Origin: Hydractinia symbiolongicarpus
Lineage: Eukaryota > Cnidaria > Hydrozoa > Anthoathecata > Hydractiniidae
Direction of reading: 5' to 3'
NCBI RefSeq assembly: GCF_029227915.1
Contig: NC_079886.1
Location: forward strand, 26,390,501 to 26,454,500
Length of the DNA: 64,000 nt
Shown: piece by piece, positions 1 through 11,468 of the stretch
Layout: every line of letters begins with the position of its first letter
Numbering within the stretch: position 1 is the first letter of the stretch
Notes under the pieces: generated by a model
Seen by the model: the letters and a program-made list of their open reading frames with translations, nothing else
What the model was told of the DNA's origin: nothing
The model's database searches: none
Made by a program: the position numbers and the translations under genes

Positions 1-242
1 TTTACTCCCTGGGTACTTTCTTTGTTTACTTTTCACTGTACGGGCCGAGTCCGTGATATACGGAAAATCTCGCGTTTTCGTTTGCCGGCGATTAAACTCC
101 TTTTATTCAGCGTCTCATCAAGAATGAAATCGTTTTTGAAAACTACAAGTCTTATGCGTTTTAGTGGTAAAAAATTAATTTAAAAAATCGTTCGGGAAAT
201 GAGTTTACTCCCAGTTTACATTCTTTGTATACATTTGACTAT

Positions 243-257
243 CCGGGTCAAGCCCGG
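243..257 (+). repeat. Small hairpin in the variable half of the monomer (representative)
   Basis: CCGGG (243-247), loop TCAAG, CCCGG (253-257): 5-bp stem, 5-nt loop. In other monomer types the sequence changes but a stem remains, for example ACGGG-CCGAG-TCCGT with one G-T pair. The most variable positions of the satellite lie in and around this element. Confidence 0.4.
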
Positions 258-320
258 GATTTACGGCAAATCGCGGGTTTTCGTTTGCCGGCGATTAAAC
301 TCCTTTTATTCAGCGTCTCA

Positions 321-342
321 TCAAAAATGAAATCATTTTTGA
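321..342. repeat. Near-perfect palindrome inside the monomer (10-bp arms, AA centre)
   Basis: TCAAAAATGA (321-330), AA, then TCATTTTTGA (333-342) form a perfect 10-bp inverted repeat with a 2-nt centre. The motif lies in the conserved half of the monomer and recurs in most units of the window. Variants are single substitutions (TCAAAAACGA left arm; TCGTTTTTGA right arm; GAGAAC just after it). It could act as a cruciform or hairpin, or as a site for a dimeric DNA-binding protein; the sequence alone does not say which. Confidence 0.8.
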
Positions 343-637
343 AAACTACAAGTCTCATGCGTTTTAGTGATGAAGAAATAATTTAAAACATCGTTCGGCA
401 AATGAGTTTACTCCCTGGGTATTTTCTTTGTATACATTCGACTATACGGCCAAGCTCGGGATTTACGGGAAATCGCGGGTTTTTGTTGGCCGGCGATTAA
501 ACTCCTTTTATTCAGCGTCTTATCAAAAACAAAATCATTTTTGAAAACTACAAGTCTCATGCGTTTTAGTGGTTCAAACATAATATAAAAAATCGTTCGG
601 GAAATGAGTTTACTCCCTGTTTACTTTCTTTGTATAC

Positions 638-653
638 ATTCGACTATACGGGT
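638..653 (+). promoter_or_regulatory. CENP-B-box-like motif (representative copy)
   Basis: TTCG (639-642), ACTATA, CGGG (649-652). The mammalian CENP-B box core is TTCG-N4-A-N2-CGGG, so both half-sites are present but the spacer is 6 rather than 7 bp. The motif recurs in monomers reading ATTCGACTATACGGG; units reading ATTTGACTATACGGG have lost the CpG of the first half. A different monomer type carries TTTCGTTGG (for example 2091-2099), which equals the first nine bases of the CENP-B box without the second half. Resemblance only; binding is not shown. Confidence 0.3.
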
Positions 654-3600
654 CAAGCCCTGGATTTACGGCAAATCGCGGGTTTTCGTTTACCGGCGAT
701 TAAACTCCTTTTATTCAGCGTCTCATCAAAAATGAAATCATTTTTGAAAACTACAAGTCTCATGCGTTTTAGTGGTGAAGAAATAAAGAATCGTTCGGGA
801 AGTGAGTTTACTCCCAGTTTACTTTCTTTGTATACATTTGACTATACGGGTCAAGCTCGGGATTTACGGCAAATTGCGGGTTTTCGTTTGCCGGCGATTA
901 AACTCCTTTTATTCAGCGTCTCATCAAAAATGAAATCATTTTTGAAAACTACAAGTCTCATACGTTTTAGTGGTGAAGAAATAATTTAAAAATCGTTCGG
1001 CAAATGAGTTTACTCCCTGGTTATTTTCTTTGTATACATTCGACTATACGGCCAAGCCCGGGATTTACGGGAAATCGCGGGTTTTCGTTTGCCGGCGATT
1101 AAACTCCTTTTATTCAGAGTCTCATCAAAAACGAAATCATTTTTGAAAACTAAAAGTCCCATGCGTTTTAGTGGTGAAAAAATAATTTAAAGAATCGTTT
1201 GGAAAATTAGTTTACTCCCTGGGTACTTTCTTTGTTTACTTTTCACTGTACGGGCCGAGTCCGTGATATACGGAAAATCTCGCGTTTTCGTTTGCCGGCG
1301 ATTAAACTCCTTTTATTCAGCGTCTCATCAAGAATGAAATCGTTTTTGAAAACTACAAGTCTTATGCGTTTTAGTGGTAAAAAATTAATTTAAAAAATCG
1401 TTCGGGAAATGAGTTTACTCCCAGTTTACATTCTTTGTATACATTTGACTATCCGGGTCAAGCCCGGGATTTACGGCAAATCGCGGGTTTTCGTTTGCCG
1501 GCGATTAAACTCCTTTTATTCAGCGTCTCATCAAAAATGAAATCATTTTTGAAAACTACAAGTCTCATGCGTTTTAGTGGTGAAGAAATAATTTAAAAAA
1601 TCGTTCGGCAAATGAGTTTACTCCCTGGGTATTTTCTTTGTATACATTCGACTATACGGCCAAGCTCGGGATTTACGGGAAATCGCGGGTTTTTGTTGGC
1701 CGGCGATTAAACTCCTTTTATTCAGCGTCTTATCAAAAACAAAATCATTTTTGAAAACTACAAGTCTCATGCGTTTTAGTGGTTCAAACATAATATAAAA
1801 AATCGTTCGGGAAATGAGTTTACTCCCTGTTTACTTTCTTTGTATACATTCGACTATACGGGTCAAGCCCGGGATTTACGGCAAATCGCGGGTTTTCGTT
1901 TACCGGCGATTAAACTCCTTTTATTCAGCGTCTCATCAAAAATGAAATCATTTTTGAAAACTACAAGTCTCATGCGTTTTAGTGGTGAAGAGATAAAGAA
2001 TCGTTTGGGAAGTGAGTTTACTCCCTGGGTATTTTCTTTGTATACATTCGAATATGCAGCTAAGCCTGGGATTTACGGGAAATCGCGGGTTTTCGTTGGC
2101 TGGCGATTAAACTCCTTTTATTCAGCGTCTCATCAAAAATGAAATCATTTTTGAGAACTACAAGTCTCATGCGTTTTAGTGGTGAAAAAATAATTTAAAG
2201 AATCGTTTGGGAAATGAGTTTACTCCCTGGGTACTTTCTTTGTATACTTTTCACTGTACGGGCCGAGTCCGTGCTATATGGAAAATCGCAGGTTTTCGTT
2301 TGCCGGCGATTAAACTCCTTTTATTCAGCATCTCATCAAAAATGAAATCATTTTTGAAAACTACAAGTCTCATGCGTTTTAGTGGTGAAAAAATAATTTA
2401 AAGAATCGTTCAGGAAGTGAGTTTACTCCCTGGGTACTTTCTTTGTATACTTTTCACTGTACGGGCCGAGTCCGTGCTATACGGGAAATCGCGGGTTTTC
2501 GTTGGCCGGCGATTAAACTCCTTTTATTCACCGTCTCATCAAAAACGAAATCATTTTTGAAAACTACAAGTCTCATGCGTTTTAGTGGTGAAAAAATAAT
2601 TTAAAAATCGTTCGGCAAATGAGTTTACTCCCTGGTTATTTTCTTTGTATACATTCGACTATACGGCCAAGCCCGGGATTTACGGGAAATCGCGGGTTTT
2701 CGTTTACCGGCGATTAAACTCCTTTTATTCAGAGTCTCATCAAAAACGAAATCATTTTTGAAAACTAAAAGTCCCATGCGTTTTAGTGGTGAAAAAATAA
2801 TTTAAAGAATCGTTTGGAAAATGAGTTTACTCCCTGGGTACTTTCTTTGTTTACTTTTCACTGTACGGGCCGAGTCCGTGATATACGGAAAATCTCGCGT
2901 TTTCGTTTGCCGGCGATTAAACTCCTTTTATTCAGCGTCTCATCAAGAATGAAATCGTTTTTGAAAACTACAAGTCTTATGCGTTTTAGTGGTAAAAAAT
3001 TAATTTAAAAAATCGTTCGGGAAATGAGTTTACTCCCAGTTTACATTCTTTGTATACATTTGACTATCCGGGTCAAGCCCGGGATTTACGGCAAATCGCG
3101 GGTTTTCGTTTGCCGGCGATTAAACTCCTTTTATTCAGCGTCTCATCAAAAATGAAATCATTTTTGAAAACTACAAGTCTCATGCGTTTTAGTGGTGAAG
3201 AAATAATTTAAAAAATCGTTCGGCAAATGAGTTTACTCCCTGGGTATTTTCTTTGTATACATTCGACTATACGGCCAAGCTCGGGATTTACGGGAAATCG
3301 CGGGTTTTTGTTGGCCGGCGATTAAACTCCTTTTATTCAGCGTCTTATCAAAAACAAAATCATTTTTGAAAACTACAAGTCTCATGCGTTTTAGTGGTTC
3401 AAACATAATATAAAAAATCGTTCGGGAAATGAGTTTACTCCCTGTTTACTTTCTTTGTATACATTCGACTATACGGGTCAAGCCCGGGATTTACGGCAAA
3501 TCGCGGGTTTTCGTTTACCGGCGATTAAACTCCTTTTATTCAGCGTCTCATCAAAAATGAAATCATTTTTGAAAACTACAAGTTTCATGCGTTTTAGTGG

Positions 3601-4462
3601 TGAAGAAATAAAGAATCGTTCGGGAAGTGAGTTTACTCCCTGGGTATTTTCTTTGTATACATTCGAATATGCAGCTAAGCCTGGGATTTACGGGAAATCG
3701 CGGGTTTTCGTTGGCTGGCGATTAAACTCCTTTTATTCAGCGTCTCATCAAAAATGAAATCATTTTTGAGAACTACAAGTCTCATGCGTTTTAGTGGTGA
3801 AAAAATAATTTAAAGAATCGTTTGGGAAATGAGTTTACTCCCTGGGTACTTTCTTTGTATACTTTTCACTGTACGGGCCGAGTCCGTGCTATACGGAAAA
3901 TCGCAGGTTTTCGTTTGCCGGCGATTAAACTCCTTTTATTCAGCATCTCATCAAAAATGAAATCATTTTTGAAAACTACAAGTCTCATGCGTTTTAGTGG
4001 TGAAAAAATAATTTAAAGAATCGTTCAGGAAGTGAGTTTACTCCCTGGGTACTTTCTTTGTATACATTCGACTTTACGGCCAAGCCCGGGATTTACGGGA
4101 AATCGCGGGTTTTCGTTGGCCGGCGATTAAACTCCTTTTATTCACCGTCTCATCAAAAACGAAATCATTTTTGAAAACTACAAGTCTCATGCGTTTTAGT
4201 GGTGAAAAAATAATTTAAAAAATCGTTCGGGAAATGAGTTTACTCCCAGTTTACTTTCTTTGTATACATTCGACTATACGGGTCAAGCCCGGGATTTACG
4301 GCAAATCGCGGGTTTTCGTTTGCCGGCGATTAAACTCCTTTTATTCAGCGTCTCATCGAAAATGAAATCATTTTTGAAAACTACAAGTCTCATGCGTTTT
4401 AGTGGTGAAAACATAATATAAAAAATCGTTCGGGAAATGAGTTTACGCCCAGTTTACTTTCT

Positions 4463-7400
4463 TTGTATACATTCGACTATACGGGTCAAGCCCGGGATTT
4501 ACGGCAAATCGCGGGTTTTCGTTTGCCGGCGATTAAACTCCTTTTATTCAGCGTCTCATCAAAGATGAAATCATTTTTGAAAACTACAAGTCTCATGCGT
4601 TTTAGTGGTGAAGAAGTAAAGAATCGTTCGGGAAGTGAGTTTACTCCCTGGGTATTTTCTTTGTATACATTCGACTATACGGCTAAGCCCGGGATTTACG
4701 GGAAATCGCGGGTTTTCGTTGGCCGGCGATTAAACTCCTTTTATTCTGCGTCTCATCAAAAACGAAATCATTTTTGAAAACTACATGTCTCATGCGTTTT
4801 AGTGGTGAAGAAATAATTTAAAATATCGTTCGGCAAATGAGTTTACTCCCTGGGTATTTTCTTTGTATACATTCGACTATACGGCCAAGCTCGGGATTTA
4901 CGGGAAATCGCGGGTTTTTGTTGGCCGGCGATTAAACTCCTTTTATTCAGCGTCTTATCAAAAACAAAATCATTTTTGAAAACTACAAGTCTCATGCGTT
5001 TTAGTGGTTCAAACATAATATAAAAAATCGTTCGGGAAATGAGTTTACTCCCTGTTTACTTTCTTTGTATACATTCGACTATACGGGTCAAGCCCGGGAT
5101 TTACGGCAAATCGCGGGTTTTCGTTTACCGGCGATTAAACTCCTTTTATTCAGCGTCTCATCAAAAATGAAATCATTTTTAAAAACTACAAGTCTCATGC
5201 GTTTTAGTGGTGAAGAAATAAAGAATCGTTCGGGAAGTGAGTTTACTCCCTGGGTATTTTCTTTGTATACATTCGAATATGCAGCTAAGCCTGGGATTTA
5301 CGGGAAATCGCGGGTTTTCGTTGGCCGGCGATTAAACTCCTTTTATTCAGCGTCTCATCAAAAATGAAATCATTTTTGAGAACTACAAGTCTCATGCGTT
5401 TTAGTGGTGAAAAAATAATTTAAAGAATCGTTTGGGAAATGAGTTTACTCCCTGGGTACTTTCTTTGTATACTTTTCACTGTACGGGCCGAGTCCGTGCT
5501 ATACGGAAAATCGCAGGTTTTCGTTTGCCGGCGATTAAACTCCTTTTATTCAGCATCTCATCAAAAATGAAATCATTTTTGAAAACTACAAGTCTCATGC
5601 GTTTTAGTGGTGAAAAAATAATTTAAAGAATCGTTCGGGAAGTGAGTTTACTCCCTGGGTACTTTCTTTGTATACATTCGACTATACGGCCAAGCCCGGG
5701 ATATACGGGAAATCGCGGGTTTTCGTTGGCCGGCGATTAAACTCCTTTTATTCACCGTCTCATCAAAAACGAAATCATTTTTGAAAACTACAAGTCTCAT
5801 GCGTTTTAGTGGTGAAGAAATAAAGAATCGTTCGGGAAGTGAGTTTACTCCCTGGGTATTTTCTTTGTATACATTCGAATATGCAGCTAAGCCTGGGATT
5901 TACGGGAAATCGCGGGTTTTCGTTGGCCGGCGATTAAACTCCTTTTATTCAGCGTCTCATCAAAAATGAAATCATTTTTGAGAACTACAAGTCTCATGCG
6001 TTTTAGTGGTGAAAAAATAATTTAAAGAATCGTTTGGGAAATGAGTTTACTCCCTGGGTACTTTCTTTGTATACTTTTCACTGTACGGGCCGAGTCCGTG
6101 CTATACGGAAAATCGCAGGTTTTCGTTTGCCGGCGATTAAACTCCTTTTATTCAGCATCTCATCAAAAATGAAATCATTTTTGAAAACTACAAGTCTCAT
6201 GCGTTTTAGTGGTGAAAAAATAATTTAAAGAATCGTTCGGGAAGTGAGTTTACTCCCTGGGTACTTTCTTTGTATACATTCGACTATACGGCCAAGCCCG
6301 GGATATACGGGAAATCGCGGGTTTTCGTTGGCCGGCGATTAAACTCCTTTTATTCACCGTCTCATCAAAAACGAAATCATTTTTGAAAACTACAAGTCTC
6401 ATGCGTTTTAGTGGTGAAAAAATAATTTAAAGAATCGTTCAGGAAGTGAGTTTACTCCCTGGGTACTTTCTTTGTATACATTCGACTTTACGGCCAAGCC
6501 CGGGATTTACGGGAAATCGCGGGTTTTCGTTGGCCGGCGATTAAACTCCTTTTATTCACCGTCTCATCAAAAACGAAATCATTTTTGAAAACTACAAGTC
6601 TCATGCGTTTTAGTGGTGAAAAAATAATTTAAAAAATCGTTCGGGAAATGAGTTTACTCCCAGTTTACTTTCTTTGTATACATTCGACTATACGGGTCAA
6701 GCCCGGGATTTACGGCAAATCGCGGGTTTTCGTTTGCCGGCGATTAAACTCCTTTTATTCAGCGTCTCATCGAAAATGAAATCATTTTTGAAAACTACAA
6801 GTCTCATGCGTTTTAGTGGTGAAAACATAATATAAAAAATCGTTCGGGAAATGAGTTTACGCCCAGTTTACTTTCTTTGTATACATTCGACTATACGGGT
6901 CAAGCCCGGGATTTACGGCAAATCGCGGGTTTTCGTTTGCCGGCGATTAAACTCCTTTTATTCAGCGTCTCATCAAAGATGAAATCATTTTTGAAAACTA
7001 CAAGTCTCATGCGTTTTAGTGGTGAAGAAGTAAAGAATCGTTCGGGAAGTGAGTTTACTCCCTGGGTATTTTCTTTGTATACATTCGACTATACGGCTAA
7101 GCCCGGGATTTACGGGAAATCGCGGGTTTTCGTTGGCCGGCGATTAAACTCCTTTTATTCTGCGTCTCATCAAAAACGAAATCATTTTTGAAAACTACAT
7201 GTCTCATGCGTTTTAGTGGTGAAAATATAATATAAAAAATCGTTCGGGAAATGAGTTTACTCCCAGTTTACTTTCTTTGTATACATTTGACTATACGGGT
7301 CAAGCCCGGGATTTACGGCAAATCGCGGGTTTTCGTTTGCCGGCGATTAAACTCCTTTTATTCAGCGTCTCATCAAAAATGAAATCATTTTTGAGAACTA

Positions 7401-8446
7401 CAAGTCTTATGCGTTTTAGTGGTGAAAAAATAATTTAAAGAATCGTTCGGAAAATGAGTTTACTCCCAGTTTACATTCTTTGTATACATTTGACTATCCG
7501 GGTCAAGCCCGGGATTTACGGCAAATCGCGGGTTTTCGTTTGCCGGCGATTAAACTCCTTTTATTCAGCGTCTCATCAAAAATGAAATCATTTTTAAAAA
7601 CTACAAGTCTCATGCGTTTTAGTGGTGAAGAAATAATTTAAAATATCGTTCGGCAAATGAGTTTACTCCCTGGGTATTTTCTTTGTATACATTCGACTAT
7701 ACGGCCAAGCTCGGGATTTACGGGAAATCGCGGGTTTTTGTTGGCCGGCGATTAAACTCCTTTTATTCAGCGTCTTATCAAAAACAAAATCATTTTTGAA
7801 AACTACAAGTCTCATGCGTTTTAGTGGTTCAAACATAATATAAAAAATCGTTCGGGAAATGAGTTTACTCCCTGTTTACTTTCTTTGTATACATTCGACT
7901 ATACGGGTCAAGCCCGGGATTTACGGCAAATCGCGGGTTTTCGTTTACCGGCGATTAAACTCCTTTTATTCAGCGTCTCATCAAAAATGAAATCATTTTT
8001 AAAAACTACAAGTCTCATGCGTTTTAGTGGTGAAGAAATAAAGAATCGTTCGGGAAGTGAGTTTACTCCCTGGGTATTTTCTTTGTATACATTCGAATAT
8101 GCAGCTAAGCCTGGGATTTACGGGAAATCGCGGGTTTTCGTTGGCCGGCGATTAAACTCCTTTTATTCAGCGTCTCATCAAAAATGAAATCATTTTTGAG
8201 AACTACAAGTCTCATGCGTTTTAGTGGTGAAAAAATAATTTAAAGAATCGTTTGGGAAATGAGTTTACTCCCTGGGTACTTTCTTTGTATACTTTTCACT
8301 GTACGGGCCGAGTCCGTGCTATACGGAAAATCGCAGGTTTTCGTTTGCCGGCGATTAAACTCCTTTTATTCAGCATCTCATCAAAAATGAAATCATTTTT
8401 GAAAACTACAAGTCTCATGCGTTTTAGTGGCGAAAAAATAATTTAA
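4463..8446 (+). repeat. Nested higher-order repeats in the left part of array I (602, 2414 and 2820 bp)
   Basis: Identical strings of monomer types recur at fixed distances. The block starting at 5432 recurs at 6034 (602 bp, three monomers), the block at 4463 recurs at 6877 (2414 bp, twelve monomers), and the blocks at 5065 and 5432 recur at 7885 and 8252 (2820 bp, fourteen monomers). The distinctive monomer with CGAATATGCAGCTAAGCC and its neighbour with CACTGTACGGGCCGAG mark each copy. The order of events is not fully resolved by eye. Confidence 0.75.
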
Positions 8447-9500
8447 AGAATCGTTCGGGAAGTGAGTTTACTCCCTGGGTACTTTCTTTGTATACATTCG
8501 ACTATACGGCCAAGCCCGGGATATACGGGAAATCGCGGGTTTTCGTTGGCCGGCGATTAAACTCCTTTTATTCACCGTCTCATCAAAAACGAAATCATTT
8601 TTGAAAACTACAAGTCTCATGCGTTTTAGTGGTGAAAAAATAATTTAAAAAATCGTTCGGGAAATGAGTTTACTCCCAGTTTACTTTCTTTGTATACATT
8701 CGACTATACGGGTCAAGCCCGGGATTTACGGTATATCGCGGGTTTTCGTTTGCCGGCGTTTAAACTCCTTTTATTCAGCGTCTCATCAAAAATGAAATCA
8801 TTTTTGAAAACTACAAGTCTTATGCGTTTTAGTGGTAGAAAATTAATTTAAAAAATCGTTCGGGAAATGAGTTTACGCCCAGTTTACTTTGTTTGTATAC
8901 ATTCGACTATACGGGTCAAGCCCGGGATTTACGGCAAATCGCGGGTTTTCGTTTGCCGGCGATTAAACTCCTTTTATTCAGCGTCTCATCAAGAATGGAA
9001 TCGTTTTTGAAAACTACAAGTCTTATGCGTTTTAGTGGTAAAAAATTAATTTAAAAAATCGTTCGGGAAATGAGTTTACTCCCAGTTTACATTCTTTGTA
9101 TACATTTGACTATCCGGGTCAAGCCCGGGATTTACGGCAAATCGCGGGTTTTCGTTTGCCGGCGATTAAACTCCTTTTATTCAGCGTCTCATCAAAAATG
9201 AAATCAATTTTGAAAACTACAAGTCTCATGCGTTTTAGTGATGAAGAAATAATTTAAAAAATCGTTCGGCAAATGAGTTTACTCCCTGGGTATTTTCTTT
9301 GTTTACATTCGACTATACGGCCAAGCTCGGGATTTACGGGAAATCGCGGGTTTTTGTTGGCCGGCGATTAAACTCCTTTTATTCAGCGTCTTATCAAAAA
9401 CAAAATCATTTTTGAAAACTACAAGTCTCATGCGTTTTAGTGGTTCAAACATAATATAAAAAATCGTTCGGGAAATGAGTTTACTCCCTGTTTACTTTCT

Positions 9501-11468
9501 TTGTATACATTCGACTATACGGGTCAAGCCCGGGATTTACGGCAAATCGCGGGTTTTCGTTTACCGGCGATTAAACTCCTTTTATTCAGCGTCTCATCAA
9601 AAATGAAATCATTTTTGAAAACTACAAGTCTCATGCGTTTTAGTGGTGAAAAAATAAAGAATCGTTCGGGAAGTGAGTTTACTCCCAGTTTACTTTCTTT
9701 GTATACATTTGACTATACGGGTCAAGCTCGGGATTTACGGCAAATTGCGGGTTTTCGTTTGCCGGCGATTAAACTCCTTTTATTCAGCGTCTCATCAAAA
9801 ATGAAATCATTTTTGAAAACTACAAGTCTCATACGTTTTAGTGGTGAAGAAATAATTTAAAAATCGTTCGGCAAATGAGTTTACTCCCTGGTTATTTTCT
9901 TTGTATACATTCGACTATACGGCCAAGCCCGGGATTTACGGGAAATCGCGGGTTTTCGTTTGCCGGCGATTAAACTCCTTTTATTCAGCGTCTCATCAAA
10001 AACGAAATCATTTTTGAAAACTAAAAGTCCCATGCGTTTTAGTGGTGAAAAAATAATTTAAAGAATCGTTTGGAAAATGAGTTTACTCCCTGGGTACTTT
10101 CTTTGTTTACTTTTCACTGTACGGGCCGAGTCCGGGATTTACGGCAAATCGCGGGTTTTCGTTTACCGGCGATTAAACTCCTTTTATTCAGCGTCTCATC
10201 AAAAATGAAATCATTTTTGAAAACTACAAGTCTCATGCGTTTTAGTGGTGAAGAAATAAAGAATCGTTCGGGAAGTGAGTTTACTCCCTGGGTATTTTCT
10301 TTGTATACATTCGAATATGCAGCTAAGCCTGGGATTTACGAGAAATCGCGGGTTTTCGTTGGCCGGCGATTAAACTCCTTTTATTCAGCGTCTCATCAAA
10401 AATGAAATCATTTTTGAGAACTACATGTCTCATGCGTTTTAGTGGTGAAAAAATAATTTAAAGAATCGTTTGGGAAATGAGTTTACTCCCTGGGTACTTT
10501 CTTTGTATACATTCGACTATACGGGTCAAGCCCGGGATTTACGGCAAATCGCAGGTTTTCGTTTGCCGGCGATTAAACTCCTTTTATTCAGCGTCTCATC
10601 GAAAATGAAATCATTTTTGAAAACTACAAGTCTCATGCGTTTTAGTGGTGAAAACATAATATAAAAAATCGTTCGGGAAATGAGTTTACGCCCAGTTTAC
10701 TTTCTTTGTATACATTCGACTATACGGGTCAAGCCCGGGATTTACGGCAAACGCGGGTTTTCGTTTGCCGGCGATTAAACTCCTTTTATTCACCGTCTCA
10801 TCAAAAACGAAATCATTTTTGAAAACTACAAGTCTCATGCGTTTTAGTGGTGAAAAAATAAAGAATCGTTCGGGAAGTGAGTTTACTCCCAGTTTACTTT
10901 CTTTGTATACATTTGACTATACGGGTCAAGCTCGGGATTTACGGCAAATTGCGGGTTTTCGTTTGCCGGCGATTAAACTCCTTTTATTCAGCGTCTCATC
11001 AAAAATGAAATCATTTTTGAAAACTACAAGTCTCATACGTTTTAGTGGTGAAGAAATAATTTAAAAATCGTTCGGCAAATGAGTTTACTCCCTGGTTATT
11101 TTCTTTGTATACATTCGACTATACGGCCAAGCCCGGGATTTACGGGAAATCGCGGGTTTTCGTTTGCCGGCGATTAAACTCCTTTTATTCAGCGTCTCAT
11201 CAAAAACGAAATCATTTTTGAAAACTAAAAGTCCCATGCGTTTTAGTGGTGAAAAAATAATTTAAAGAATCGTTTGGATAATGAGTTTACTCCCTGGGTA
11301 CTTTCTTTGTTTACTTTTCACTGTACGGGCCGAGTCCGTGATATACGGAAAATCTCGCGTTTTCGTTTGCCGGCGATTAAACTCCTTTTATTCAGCGTCT
11401 CATCAAGAATGAAATCGTTTTTGAAAACTACAAGTCTCATGCGTTTTAGTGGTTCAAACATAATATAA
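9501..11468 (+). repeat. 1204-bp (6-mer) duplication; also a copy of the 0.6-1.2 kb segment
   Basis: The segment from about 9.66 to 10.1 kb recurs about 1204 bp downstream (10.86 to 11.3 kb), including the 1-bp shorter linker ATTTAAAAATCGTTCGGC and the ACTAAAAGTCCC variant. The segment at 9501-10070 also matches 630-1200 at a distance of 8871 bp, so the left end of the window and the 9.5-kb region share ancestry. A chimeric monomer at 10070-10268 joins a CACTGTACGGGCCGAG head to a CGGGATTTACGGC body, an apparent crossover point. Confidence 0.7.

Larger units (their letters stand above)
204..406 (+). repeat. Representative satellite monomer (203 bp)
   Basis: One unit of the family, given as a reference. 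Monomers are about 201-203 bp except for a class of 198 bp whose linker reads GAAATAAAGAATCG or GAAGTAAAGAATCG in place of the longer ATAATTTAAA(A/G)AATCG form (for example 609-806). Since 198 is a multiple of three, the short class lets open frames run through two neighbouring units, which explains the 100-130-codon frames seen in the satellite. Hand count of a consensus unit gives about 37% G+C and 12 CpG. Confidence 0.93.

Noticed and set aside
243-420. Pol III promoter (A and B boxes) or a tRNA-derived SINE in the monomer.
   Set aside because: GGGTTTTCGTTTGCC and TTTTAGTGGTGAA only loosely recall B and A boxes; neither fits the consensus, the order is wrong and no tRNA fold can be drawn.
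630-989. Many plus-strand open frames of 62-132 codons in the satellite that look like a repeated small protein.
   Set aside because: Most open at TTG or GTG rather than ATG, with no start context. Their lengths follow linker length (198-bp units fuse neighbours), 1-nt indels and different monomer types open different frames, and no domain is recognisable. They are best explained as chance frames repeated by the satellite.
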